From positions 14,302,110-14,366,109 of the forward strand of contig OU744452.1 of NCBI GenBank assembly GCA_916610825.1: a DNA stretch of 64,000 nucleotides, in the 5' to 3' direction. A program made the position numbers and the translations under genes. The notes under the pieces were generated by a model that was not told the DNA's origin, did no database searches, and was given only the letters and a program-made list of their open reading frames with translations. Positions 1 through 12,400 of this stretch are shown here, piece by piece; the stretch's first letter is position 1; each line of letters begins with the position of its first letter. The DNA comes from Haliclystus octoradiatus. Taxonomy: Eukaryota > Cnidaria > Staurozoa > Stauromedusae > Haliclystidae.

Positions 1-39
1 TAAACTCTGTTATCATAAATTTGATTGTTTTTATTTTAG

Positions 40-3000
40 AACCAGAACAGTCACCATCAAAACGGCGGACTTCATTGTCAGAACTATCAGAACAAGATGT
101 CAAGGTAGTTTTTTTCACCAAAATAAGCTTGTTGGTTGAAATTCCTCATTAATAAATGATTCAGATAATGGATTATCTCTTCTGCACTTCTTTATTGAGG
201 CTCCCTATATTTATACGTGACGCGTTATTGGTCGGTTTTAATGTGTGAAATTGTAGAAAGACATTTTCAACTGTGTTATTTCATATTGCTTGATCGTTAT
301 TTCTTTATACTCCTTGATAGTTATTAAAAAAAAACCGTCTAAGAAACATTTCAGTGTGTTTGAGTGAAAACCATAACATTCGTCATTAGGACTCCTATTT
401 CAAGAAATCAAACCTGTTCGCATATTCTCGTTCATCCCAAATGTTTAATGCTTGCAAGCACATTTTCTTCCATTCAAAATTTGTTTGTACAGCTAAATGA
501 CACGATTTCAAAGGATGGCTGGTAGAATGCGTGACAATTCAATTTTTTATTGCATTATGCGTGGAATTGCAAACATTGAATGTTGGAATACGTTATTAGC
601 ATGGCATATAAGAGACCCCTTTGTTCTATACACAGCAGGCATGAGAAGGTTCATCCAATCCGCAGATTTCCTCCTTTTCTGTAAGCTCCAAACAAAGAAA
701 ACACAGATCTAGCTATTGTTTCAATTAGTTTTCGAGGATTTTCGTCTCTTTTCACTGAACTCTACGCTCATGCACGTATACAAATCATAAATCTAAATCT
801 TAACTATATTATTTTAGATGTTGACAATCTTGTCCAGTTTTAATAGTGTTGCATTGTGTTGTTTTAAGAAATGTGAAAAGGTTTTACTGGAGATCTTCTG
901 CCATCCAGACAGCACTCCATTTCACCACAAAGTGAGCAAAGCGGTAGGGAACTTTGCTGACTGCATGTAATGATTCATTGCTTACCCAACATACAATTGA
1001 CAAGCCTCCAGGAGATTATTAAGTTACATCTTTATCGGGCGCAGGGTTCGAAATAAATAGAAACAGATTTGGTTTGTGTCTATAATGAACTTTCATTGGA
1101 GTTTTTAAAGTTTATGTAAACCACAGCATATTTATTTCGAACCCTGGAGCATTTATCAGCATGCAGCTATACAGTAAATTCCCCATCTGCGTTATAATAG
1201 TTATATCATATTATACACTCTGACATATTAAGATAACCTGGTTCCTGTTTGGTTATATTGGATGAGTGGGCTCGGAGGCCACATTTCACTCCTTTGTTGT
1301 TCCCAGTTTCCGACAAAAGATTTAACCTTCTGGAATCTTGAAAAAATGCCGGGAAAAATAAATCAAGTCATATATTATGGCCATACACAGCTGACAAAGA
1401 AGCTCTGACACAGTTCTTTACATCTCAAAGGGGCCGTAGTGCAGTTGTTAGGGTGGTGGACCTTGGCCTGCAAGCTCTTTGGTCCAATTCCTAGTAGGGA
1501 GCACTATTGGTTGGCATCAGGAAGGGCATCAGACCATTAAACTCACACATGCTCCAAAACAACACTAACCAACTACCCAGGTGAAAAAAGAAAACCTATT
1601 AGCTTACCCGCTTTGTGGCTAAATGATAAATGCAAACAAAAATACATCTCAACAGGATGTCAAGTATCTAGAACTACTGCAACCAATCTTGTAGATTGTA
1701 GTGGAGGATATTATTTCCTAAGCGTTAAAAAAAACTCTGTGATCATAATTTATTTCCTTTGACGTTTTAGGTTCCAAATTATCATCAAATTATAACCCAT
1801 CCAATGGACTTAACAACAATGCGATCGAAACTCCAATCATGTCATTTTCAACGTTATGAAAATCTCAATGATTTCTGTGAAGATCTGAATCTCATCTTTT
1901 ATAACTGTGCAACATTTAACCCAGTAAGTACCTTTTGCCTTGCCTTCCATTTCTTGTATGTCACCAAAATTAGAACCACCCAAGTCATACATGCTAGCAA
2001 TATGGGTAACCTGCGTGGCTGAGCGATCTACAAAGATTGAAAATTATGTCCAATTTTATTGTAAATGATGACGTTCTCAGAGTCAATAATGCATAGCCGT
2101 GGCTATTGTAATCCAACAGGGGAAACAACTTCTTTTGATAGTTTGCGGTTGCCATTGAAAAGATTTAATTTGTTTTGCTACAAAAAAGATGAAACCGAAA
2201 ATAGCGATTCTACGTCAGTTAATCTTTGTAAAAAATACACATACCCACTATTTTGACTAACATGTTCTTAGTTTGAATACTTGTCTTACCTCGAGCAAAC
2301 CTCAAATTTCATTTACACATTTGTGTTAACTTTTGATCGTTTGGGAAAAGATAAAAGTGAGATATCAACCACTAATGTTACTTTTTAGACCGAGCACCAC
2401 AGAACTAAAACGGCAGGTTTCTCCGGGCAACTTGAAATTCACATAAAATGTTCATAAAAATACCATAAATACTTTGCCGTTTCTTGTTTTAGTCAAATTT
2501 TGTTGTGGAGCTCACCTGCGTTGAATTTTTAAATCATTTCACGGTCAGAGCCTTCTTAAGGGGGTTCGCTACATATAATTCCAAATTTCAATTCTATAAT
2601 AAATCGTTGAAATTTGGTGGAAACATTCTTAAAGTATAGAAGTCTGAAAATATGAAATAAAAATGAGGGGTCACCGTATTATTTGGGGCACAGGGGTCGC
2701 TCAAACCCCCACTGATTTTGGGGACCAAAATCTGCACAGTTGTTTGATATTTTTAAAAAAATCAGACGAATGCATGAGTGACACAGATTTTTTGACGAAA
2801 GACTATCAGACATATATCAATACATAGCATATTTAAAATTTGACTCTACCTAATCATGGTTGTCTCTATTGAGACCCCCCGGGGAGTGCTCATTTTCACC
2901 TATTTTCAGTACATTACATCAAGATGCTCATATAAAAAATTATAATTTTTTCTTCAAATTTTCTGTGAATTATGTCTATGATATGTACTATCTATATCAC

Positions 3001-4041
3001 AAATAAAAAGAAGGGGTCACCGTATTTGTTTACCGGCAGAAGTGGATCAAAGTGGAAATATTCAATTTAATGACGAAAATTCAGTTCTCTACAAGGGGCA
3101 AATGAGCTCCACGATATTTCAAGCAAACAATTTATGTACCACAGTGGCGTACATATGTAGAAATGCTATTTGACGAATATAACGAGGATAATTATACCCA
3201 TTTTGCTCGTTAAAACCCATCAAATCAATCAAAATAGAACCGAGTTAATTTCAAGACAGCTCTCTCAGGAATCTTAAAGAAGCCCTCCAGTTTAATGGAC
3301 AACATCTGAAAACAATTGTTTTTAAACAGTGGGAAAGATTTCTGAGACTTCTAAATAGTGAAATAATAGGTTGGACTTTTAGATCATAAATAGCTAGGTT
3401 AATCTTTGCATGGCTAGATCACAAATAGTAATACAGACAATCACCAAACACGTAAGAAGAGCATTATCACTTTCACTCGCACTCCAGCTATATAAAACAT
3501 ATGTACGCCCTCATGTCGAATATTGCAGCTCATTATATCTTGCTCTACCTGAAACACACAAAGCCAAACTAGAACGCTTTCAGAGATCTGCTTTGCGACA
3601 ACTTCGTATATTATACTACCAAACATCTAACGAATGCCAAAATCTACAAAGTCTACAGCATCGTCGTATTTCTCATAGCCTAAACATTGTTCATCGATGC
3701 CTCCATACTGATACTCCACAGTCGCTGAGATCCTTATTCACTGAATCGCCTGGAAAATATAATTTGAGGTTTTATTATCGTTTGGAGCAGCCTTTCTGCA
3801 GAAAAATTTCATGAATAATTCTTTCATATCAATTATATCAAAGAAATGGAATTCATTAGAAGACGATATAAAGAAATTACACTATACTAAATTTAAATAC
3901 ATTGTATTGCATAATGAGCCGAAAAGTTACCCCTCTGATCTTAATTGATTTATTGTTAAATTTAATCTTATATCCACGAAACCTTAGTTAAAATCTAGTA
4001 AAAGAGTAAATAATAAATTAATAAACAATAGTAAGTTTCAC

Positions 4042-4073
<32 letters not shown>

Positions 4074-4237
4074 ATAAAAACATTTATAACAGTTACATAT
4101 TATATATTTATATATAGAGACAATTAATCTGTATATGTTAAATATATCTTTATTATTATTCTTTGCCCTATACCCTTAAGGTATATATTCGCAACAATGT
4201 AAACGAGCAATTGCTCATGTTGAATAGCGAATTCAAA

Positions 4238-4269
<32 letters not shown>

Positions 4270-5395
4270 CCAATGCCATTTGATGAGTTAATACAGTAAT
4301 TATAAATCAAAAGCTATGTTGAAATGAGTTTGAATGCTTTCAAACTTACCTTTTAGAAGTTACAACATAATGTAAACATTGTAATTTCACAACAAAAAAC
4401 TCCCACTTCAGAAGCAGAAACAAATGTATGCTGGCATGCTGACACTATTTCAGTCATTATAAGCAAAAATAACGTTTTAAGCACTACTGAGGTACTTATA
4501 AACATTAAATATTACGATATATCTCATTTGATTGAATATCAAAAAGCTATTTTTAAAAACATTTGAGTTAACGTTGCGTTTTCACGTTTGCCGCTTGTTA
4601 TAAGCTGCCATCTTTAAATTGTTTTTTTCATAAAAAAAATGACTAATTATAAATTCAAAATGGGGCTACTGTCGAGAACGCCCTTAAATCATACATTTTG
4701 TAATCAAAGACCATGAAGCTCACATGCAGAGTTTTCTCAAAATAATAAAAAGGCTTTGACCGTGAATCCTGAAATATAAATTGGAGTTTTGAAGGGTTTA
4801 CAATAAAATTTAATCAAAACAAGAAATAGGGAATTGTTTAGCATACTTTTATGAACGCTTTTATTTGATTTTCAACTTGCCCGAAGAAACCTGCCTTTTT
4901 TGTTTTGTGGCGCTCGGTCTATTTCTTCATGTTAAGCATTTCCATGGTCTATTGAAAATTAGGGTTATAGACTTATTTAGGGTTACAGCTAGTGCATGTT
5001 GAATATTTTAACGTAAACATAGATGTTTTGAAATAAAGGTTATCGACAAAAAACTACTATAGGTTATATTAAATTAATTTTTCGAACTGACAATGATGTT
5101 ATGAATGATTTCGAAACGTTTCCACCAAACCTGTAGGATATTTTGCTATCATCTATTTTAAAATGTTTTAAATGAAAACTTTAATCAGCGTAGATGTATA
5201 ATGCTATAAAAACTCCTTGGAACTCATCATTTTAATGCTACTATCTTTCAGCAACATTCAGAGGTAGCTCGCATGGGAAAAACAGTGACAATGTACTTTC
5301 AAAAATTAGCAAAAGAATATTTCCCTGGTTATAATCACAATCCTGATGACGAACCAAAAATTAAAAGGCGACGAGATGAATTTATTTTGTCGTGA
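40..5395 (+). CDS. TIF1-like (TRIM24/TRIM33 type) bromodomain protein, 3' end only
   Basis: Exons read as 40-104, 869-943, 1771-1923 and 5252-5395 (TGA stop 5393-5395); the gene begins before the window. All junctions are GT-AG and phase 0. The joined C-terminus is a bromodomain: helix Z with KCEKVLLEIFCHPDS, the ZA loop with VPNYHQIITHPMDL, helix B with LIFYNCATFNP (acetyl-lysine-contacting Asn), then helix C with SEVARMGKTVTMYF. The MDL...NCATFNP pattern and the spacing fit the C-terminal bromodomain of TIF1 proteins, which read acetylated histone tails next to a PHD finger. That PHD finger would lie upstream and is not visible. The tail ends in a basic KIKRRRDE stretch. The first exon (SPSKRRTSLSELSEQDVK) is a Ser/Lys-rich linker, less certain than the rest. 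Another bromodomain family cannot be excluded without the N-terminus. Confidence 0.8.
1430..1640 (+). repeat. tRNA-derived SINE (family 2)
   Basis: It starts with a tRNA-like head (GTTAGGGTGGTGGACC resembles an A box, TGGTCCAATTCCTAG a B box), followed by a body with GGCATCAGGAAGGGCATCAG. A second copy of the same order lies at 50046-50260, and a short antisense piece of the head near 20370-20400. The GGAAGGGCATC core recalls the 3' ends of RTE-type LINEs that mobilise such SINEs; that link is inference. It lies inside an intron of the bromodomain gene. Confidence 0.6.
2387..4920. repeat. Inverted repeats (~170 bp) around a 2.2 kb intron segment
   Basis: The left copy (2387 to about 2560) starts AGACCGAGC and contains GGCAGGTTTCTCCGGGCAA. 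The right copy (about 4750-4920) is its diverged reverse complement, ending GCTCGGTCT. A lone related copy lies near 33195-33350 in HIPK. A LINE fragment sits between the arms. No target duplication was seen next to the outer ends, so this may be two separate insertions rather than one composite element. Confidence 0.55.
3398..4272 (+). mobile_element. 3' end of a non-LTR retrotransposon (LINE), decayed
   Basis: Reading from 3410 gives the C-terminal part of a LINE reverse transcriptase: ALQLYKTYVRPHVEYCSSL followed by AKLERFQRSALRQL, the thumb-region signature of CR1/Jockey/I-type elements. The frame stops at 3814 but continues in another frame (ISKKWNSLEDDIKKLHY, about 3830-3890), so the copy is frameshifted. 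It carries an A-run (4043-4070) and ends at an (ACA)n tail after AATAAAATTACAAC (about 4236-4270). The 5' part of the element is missing. Confidence 0.7.
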
Positions 5396-5444
5396 TGGCT
5401 AAAGATGAATATTAACTATAGATTTAAAAACATTTTTCACATGT

Positions 5445-5450
5445 AATAAA
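5445..5450 (+). terminator. Polyadenylation signal of the bromodomain gene
   Basis: AATAAA lies 50 nt after the TGA stop, in the right orientation and the first such hexamer downstream. Cleavage would be expected within the next 10-30 nt. Confidence 0.6.
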
Positions 5451-5674
5451 ACAGATCAATTATGCTGTTACTTTTGTTCAAAGAGAGAATGATATTGAAA
5501 TGTTTCGATGAAAATTATGTATTTTGAATAACAGAATATAATACCATTTGTAAATTTGTATAAATGTTCATTTCAGAATTGAAAAGAAGGTTCTTCTTTT
5601 TCTTGTAATAATAATTGTTAATTAATTATTGTGATATTATAAATACGTATATATTATGTTATTAATAACCAGTA

Positions 5675-5881
<207 letters not shown>

Positions 5882-6221
5882 CATACAATGCCTATTTGAA
5901 ATGTTATACATTTGGAATAATGTTGTAAAAAAATACACAAAGACTGTTGTTACTGTATGTTAAAGAAATATACCAACGTTTTAAAACATGATACATTATT
6001 TAATATTGATAAACTGTGACATAGCCTTGAGGTTTAGTGCAATAAAGGGAGTAGAACTATTGATTTTCCGTTGCACATTTCTGCAATACTGTGTCATGTA
6101 TCAATCTGTCACTGCCGCAAATCTACAATATGTGTAGTACAGGAGTATAGTCTGGGTCTGACCAAGTCTAACAAAGGTTCAAGCCTTCTAGAACCTTTGA
6201 ACATTTCAATATATAGTCAAA

Positions 6222-6376
6222 TGTGTTATAATGGTCACCTGTCTATAGTGGTCACTCTTCCAATGTCTAAAATAATATTTTCTATTGAATCAAACCTGTA
6301 TACAAAGTCCACCTGTCTATAGTGGTCAATTGATCTGCCTCGTAGCTGGCTGTTATATACAGGTTTCACTGTATAG
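6222..6376. mobile_element. MITE of the CTATAGTGGTCAC family
   Basis: Both halves carry CCACCTGTCTATAGTGGTCA-like text and the right edge is TACAGGTTTCACTGTA. The same sequence recurs at 19715-19790, 44945-45133, 46505-46700, 48723-48900, 50667-50870, 54322-54650 and 56401-56670. Confidence 0.7.
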
Positions 6377-8007
6377 GATTGTAGGATTCTTACTTTTATT
6401 GGATCCTGAGTATAGCTTCCATAATTATTCCTAATCATACATTTATGGTTTTCTAGGTCACCTTGCCAACAGGATAATAAACCGTTGAACGACTCCTGAT
6501 ATCTAGCTTTTGAGAACAGTATGATATGAAGAATCGTCTATATACCCACCAAAGCCCGATATACACAAAAACAAAATTATTTAGAAAATCCCATGTCTCA
6601 TGCTTGATAGTATTAAACTAGAAGATCTTAAATGACTGATTCCCCTACTTCTTACAAATTGCAACATTTTAACGACATTGTTCATGTGAATATGTGTAGA
6701 AGTATTCAATGTGCGGTGTGGAGCTAAATGATACAGTTTTCAAAGCTGAAAGTTCTAAAGGAAATCAGTTCCAAGGGCTGTTATTTGAATGCATAAAAGT
6801 TAACAATTTGTTTCAGCGGTATGAATTGAATTGGAAAAACTCAGCGTGTGAATATGTTGTAGCCAATTAGCCATGGCATATAGTATAGAGAGAGGGTACC
6901 CAACCGTAAACAAAGTAATTATGTGCAGTAACATTTTTATCCTTGGCTAAAGCAATTAGAAGTTGATCAGGCAATAAAATGAGAACAGAGTTAAGAGGAG
7001 GAGATAAAAGATATTTAGGGGTAGGTTCCCCAAATATTTCAAGCAGAAAGTATTTCACAAATGAGCATCTATAAAATTCAATACATACTGAGAGTTACAA
7101 ATCGTAATAATTCTGCAAGCAGAGGATATTGAATAGTAGGGTGTTTGATAAATCCGGCCATATCGCAGAAAGTATTTGCATGGTTGGCTGTTATGAATTT
7201 TTTTTTTATATTTTAACCACTTCAACACTTTTAGCAATAGTTATATATATTCCAAACAATAGTCATTATAAGATGCTTCGAATTGCAAACCAAACATTCA
7301 ATATTTCTTGAAAGAAGAAACAATGATGAGTTGGTGACGACATAGTTTGGATCCTGAATCCGATGTTTTTCAATTCGATATCCACTATTACTCATTTATC
7401 CGCGTTCCACTGACAGCAAAGCCGTCCAGCACAGGATAAAAAAGCTACTCGAAGGGCTCCAGCAATTATGCAATTTTTACTCAAATTAATTTCATTTTAT
7501 TTCAATTAACTTTATACCAGAATGAAACCCACATAAGTTTTTCTATGTGATTTAAAAAATATACAGTTAGAACAAATTTTGTAACTAAATTATTTCAGCA
7601 CAAAAAAACATATTTATATAAATTCCTCCAATAATATTTGGATTTATTATTACTTAAAATTTACGATATTGTGTATTTTTGTATGATATATATTATTTGG
7701 ATAATATAAAATTACTGTATATCCATTGATGATGAGACCTGTTACTGTTATGTTGACCACCAACTCAAAGCTTTTGTATGTACTTGTTTTATCTACAAAA
7801 TAAATTATTGAGAATTGTACTAGGTAAATGTAGGGACGCCGGAACAACATTTTTTATGGAAATGCCCCTCAAATCTAGCTCACCCCCTGCCATGAGTTGT
7901 TCCGGGCGTTCCTGAGTAAATGAGATAAAGCAGAACGTAGACAGTTTTGTATAAACAGCATAACATGATCTACATCCGTCCACACATCATCTCTGGCTTA
8001 TGGGAAG

Positions 8008-8197
8008 GGTTGTTTCCCTTCAAAAACAATTCATGAGTTTATAAACGGTAAATGACTTGATTTTTATAAAGATATGTATGAACGTTTCACGGAAGTTCAT
8101 GAACTGTTCATGAATAATCATGAAAAGTTCATAAACAGATTATAAAAATCAGGCCATTTAACGTTCATAAACTCATGAACTGCTGTTCGCAGGGGTT
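8008..8197. repeat. TTCATGAA-rich foldback element
   Basis: Left edge CTTCAAAAACAATTCATGAG, body built of GTTCATGAAC words, right edge GAACTGCTGTTCGCAGGGG. The family consensus edge is CCCCTGCGAAAAACAGTTCA, best preserved at 47233-47300. Confidence 0.55.
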
Positions 8198-8297
8198 TGT
8201 ATAAAGTTGGATAAGAAAGTTGCATCATAGTTGGATTAGATTGAAAGTTTCTGATCAGAGAAATATAGGATAACTTTTATTATTATAATTACAAATT

Positions 8298-8336
8298 CTA
8301 CCAGGCTTTTGATTGGTTAAGAGCCCTGAGATATTT
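8298..8336 (-). CDS. GCC1: Candidate last exon of the GRIP golgin gene (tentative)
   Basis: The GRIP exon at 9405-9534 ends in phase 0 at a clear GT donor, so a final exon must follow. This segment has an ATACTTAG acceptor, stays in frame for 12 codons (KYLRALNQSKAW) and stops at TAG. AATAAA on the same strand at 8279-8284 follows immediately. A Lys after the FSPAE stretch and an aromatic near the end are compatible with the GRIP C-terminus, but the match is short and other acceptors exist. If correct, the protein is 708 residues; I recall about 775 for human GCC1. Confidence 0.25.
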   Translation of the reverse strand, partial: KYLRALNQSKAW

Positions 8337-9404
8337 CTAAGTATTCAAAAGATGTGTCAAGTTAAAACGTGTCACATCCAACGTATGATTGTGTCGGCAT
8401 ATTTCATTTGGTCCAGTGGAATGAATATCAAATTCCTTAGTACCCAAAGCACAATGCAGTAGAGTTGATGTAAGCATAGCAACCACCTATTTTTGAATAT
8501 TTATGATAAGTTTTCTGATGTTTCAAAATTCGAAAGCAAATTGTAAGAAACAAGCAGTAGAGAAAAATATCAGAGGAAGAAGAGTCTTAATTTACTTGCT
8601 AAGTCATTATTCCCTAATAATTGAACTTGAAAGCTATATGATGAAATGTGAGCTAACTTAATTGTAAAACTATTTAACTAATCATGATTGTATATCTTGA
8701 AATGCTTTTAATTGAAGAGGTCTACACTTTATCATAGTTTTTAAATTTTATTATGTGGGAATCATAAATTAGGAAGCTAACGATAATATTTTTCTCTTAT
8801 GATTATTTTCTTAACCTTCACTTTTGAAGTTTTGAAATAATAATAAAATAATTTATTGAATTTTGCTATTCATTATTTTCAGAATGATTCAGACCTTGGT
8901 CTGAATAATTCTGAATACCGTATTATGGTATTAGGCGCAGCCTCATTCAATAATTGCTTTGTAATAAACTACTCTAAGACAAAGGTGCAATTTTCATAAG
9001 TTGTAATCAGAGAGACGCGTAGAAACTTTTTAATGTAGTTCCATAGTTGACTTTGAGTGATATACATGAAATAGTACAGTATGCTGATAAAAAGCACAAA
9101 ATCAAACTTCGAAATAAGTGTTTGTTTTTCTAAAAAATACTAAATATCGATTGCGTAGTTGTAAGCTCATTATTAAAGGTATTAGAAGTACAGGCAGTAA
9201 TTGTAAGTTGTAACCCACTTCCTACCAATTTCCATGACATTTAATCGGATTTGCACTTATTTGAAATTCTTTGGCAAGGACTTGACGATCACAAAAGAAA
9301 GCTCACAGGATTTCAAAGCCAGGAAGCTGATAAGAGGGAATTTAATTCTTTCGAATTGCACTCAAGCGGGTTACACTGAGTACTGATAACAATGATTGGC
9401 TTAC

Positions 9405-12400
9405 CTCTGCTGGACTAAATTGTAAAATTGTTGCCATGGCACTAGTCATCTGATGACGGACATTTACTGTGTCTGTCAAGAGGTATCTCAAGAAAACATT
9501 TTTTAAATATTCTAAATTTGCTGTTTCACGTGACCTATGCAAATATAAATAAACAAACTTTAATTTATATGAATAGCAAACATTATTATTAATCAAGATT
9601 TTGAACTCCAGTATGATGTTAACTACCGTAATAGAATGCAGGAATGCAGATGCTGTAACAGAATAACTCTGTATAATAGGTTTGATGCAATGTAATAATC
9701 CAATAATAGTTTCAATTGGACGTATTATCACTACCTATTACATCACATCAACGTCAATTATCACATTGGTTTTCTGACGTGGACATCTGTTTACAATTGT
9801 TTGAGTTTGCTTACTAATATGAAAATAGCAGAGTCGGACATATTGCTACTTTATCTGAAGTAGAATCATGAACTGTTCGAACATTTTGGATTGTTCATGA
9901 AAATCATAAAGTGTTTGAGAATTCTTGAACTATTTATAAGTTCATGAACTGTTCGAACATTTTGGACTGTTCATAAAAATCATAAAGTGTTTGAGAATTC
10001 TTGAACTATTTATAAGTTCATGAACTGTTCGAACATTTTGGACTGTTCATAAAAATCATAAAGTGTTTGAGAATTCTTGAACTATTTAAAATATCATGAA
10101 CTGTTCGAACATTTTGGATTGTTCATGAAAATCATAAAGTGTTTGAGAATTCCTGAACTACTTAAAAGTTCATGAACTGTTCAAACATTTTGGACTGTTC
10201 ATAAAAATCATGAACTGGTGGAGAATTCTTGAACTATTTAAAAGTTCATGAACTGTTCGAACATTTTTGATTGTTCATGAAAATCATAAAGTCTTTGAGA
10301 ATTCTTGAACTATTTAAAAGTTCATGAACTGTTAGAACACTTTGGACTGTTCATGAACTGTTCGAACATTTGGACTGTTCATAAAAATCATAAAGTGTTT
10401 GAGAATTCTTGAACTATTTAAAAGCTCATGAGCTGTTCAAACATTTTGGACTGTTCATAAAAATCATAAAGTGTTTGAGAATTCTTGAACTATTTAAAAG
10501 TTCATGAACTGTTCAAACATTTTGGATTGTTCATGAAAATCATAAAGTGTTTGAGAATTCTTGAACTATTTGAAAGTTCATCAACTGTTCGAGCATTTTG
10601 GATTGTTCATGAAAATCATAAAGTGTTTGAGAATTCTTCAACTATTTAAAAGTTCATGAACAGTTCGAACATAAACATTGTATGCAAAATTTTATTGGAA
10701 TAGGATAACGTTTGGTGGCAGTGTACTTCAATTTAAATATAATCGTAGTGGAATATTTGTTTAAAAAAAAAGTCACACATCATTGTGGCAGGATAAAATC
10801 ATTAATCTATTTTGTTTCTTTTTGTTTCTATTTTTTAATAACCCTTTAACAAACAGTTTTTGGATTGTTCATGAAATCCAGCTCAATAATCATTCAACAG
10901 TTATATGACATTAATTAAAACCATAACAATTTGCTGATTTATGTCATTTGAGTACTGTAGTACAAAATATTCCAAATGTTGTTTTATTCAGGTTAAAGTA
11001 ACAAATTGTGATCATTCATGTAGTGTATCTTCGTCGATCTTTTATCGTCGATAGTTTACAGTTTGAAAATAAAATGGTGGAAATGTCTACACTGATCCAG
11101 AGGCTTCTGGTTCCAGCACATCACATGACCAAGCTTACAATTCTGATTGGGTTGACTTATGTTTGATTCTTCGTGAGTGAATTGACAGCTTTTGTTGATA
11201 AAATTATTAACTTCGGAGACTAGAAGAACGATGAAATAGGATAGGTGATGTTATTTATTTTGGAAAGAGTTCACAGGTGTTGCCATGCTCCATCACAAAT
11301 TCCTGCATTCAGGATGTTGTCTGACACTCGGGAAGCCTGAATAAACTCGCCTGCAGCTTGTTAATTCATTACGCTTCACTTGTTTCCCCAACATCACACA
11401 TGCAGGAAGTTTGCGATGAAGCATGGCAGCATGTACATAAACCCTTTAACTAAATACTGTACACGTAAATTGTTAACGAACATTAATCCAAAATCCAACA
11501 ATTATCACTTACCTATCTCTCTCAAGCTTACGAATTTCTTCTTTGAGAAAATGCATTTGTTGGATAACTTTCTCTTCTCTAATAATACAATAGAATTACA
11601 TCTGATTGATTGATGACCATATTAGGAAATCTTCTAGTAAATTTGGTTTGAAAAGAATTACTTAAGAATTTGATTTTAAAACTATTTTGTCTGTGAAAAA
11701 GCAGATATTATTTATTTTGGCTATCGTAATATAGGATTCAAGCATCTCAACATGACTTTAAACATTAAAATAAAACAAGGTGAACAATGTATAAGATAGA
11801 AGACAATGCATGGTGTTTCAGGTGGGGAATCCACTACATCGGATAGATATTGTACCCGATTGATTGCTGGAATTCACAGATTGAATCACAACAAGTCAGT
11901 AATTTCGCTAGCTGCTGATCGACTTCCTTGTGGCAACAAAATATATGGTATGGCAACGTGATATTGTCAGCAACAATAATACCTGATTCGATTGATTACA
12001 ATAATACTTGGCAGCAAAGAGGTGCCGGATCAAATTTTACCCCCTTGTTCGTAGCAGAGTGGATTACTCTTTTGAACTAGCTACTACTATTCCGTTCCAC
12101 ACAAAAATAGCTATAATTACTCTCAAGATGATACCTACTGTATTCAAATTAAAACAATTATCAAAGCTAATGTAAACAACTATTTTCGTTAGCAGACAAA
12201 GGAAAATACTCAACTACTGTATTACTTAATATTATTGAGAGGACACTGCTCGTGCTTTATTATATACAAACACTACTTATTGAAATCAATGGATGTTTTT
12301 ACCTGAGTTCAGCGTCTCTTAAACCAAGCCTCATGTCTTCATTTTCAAATCTAGCAGAAGTCAACTCATTTCCTAAACGGTCTAATTGCTGTGAGTAGTG

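Noticed and set aside
7789-7983. Minus-strand frame of 64 codons
   Set aside because: It covers a self-complementary GGAACGCCCGGAACAACTC repeat-like stretch; no family similarity and no splice context tying it to a gene.
9342-9731. 129-codon minus-strand open frame as a single exon
   Set aside because: It runs through both splice sites of the GRIP exon; only 9405-9534 is conserved.
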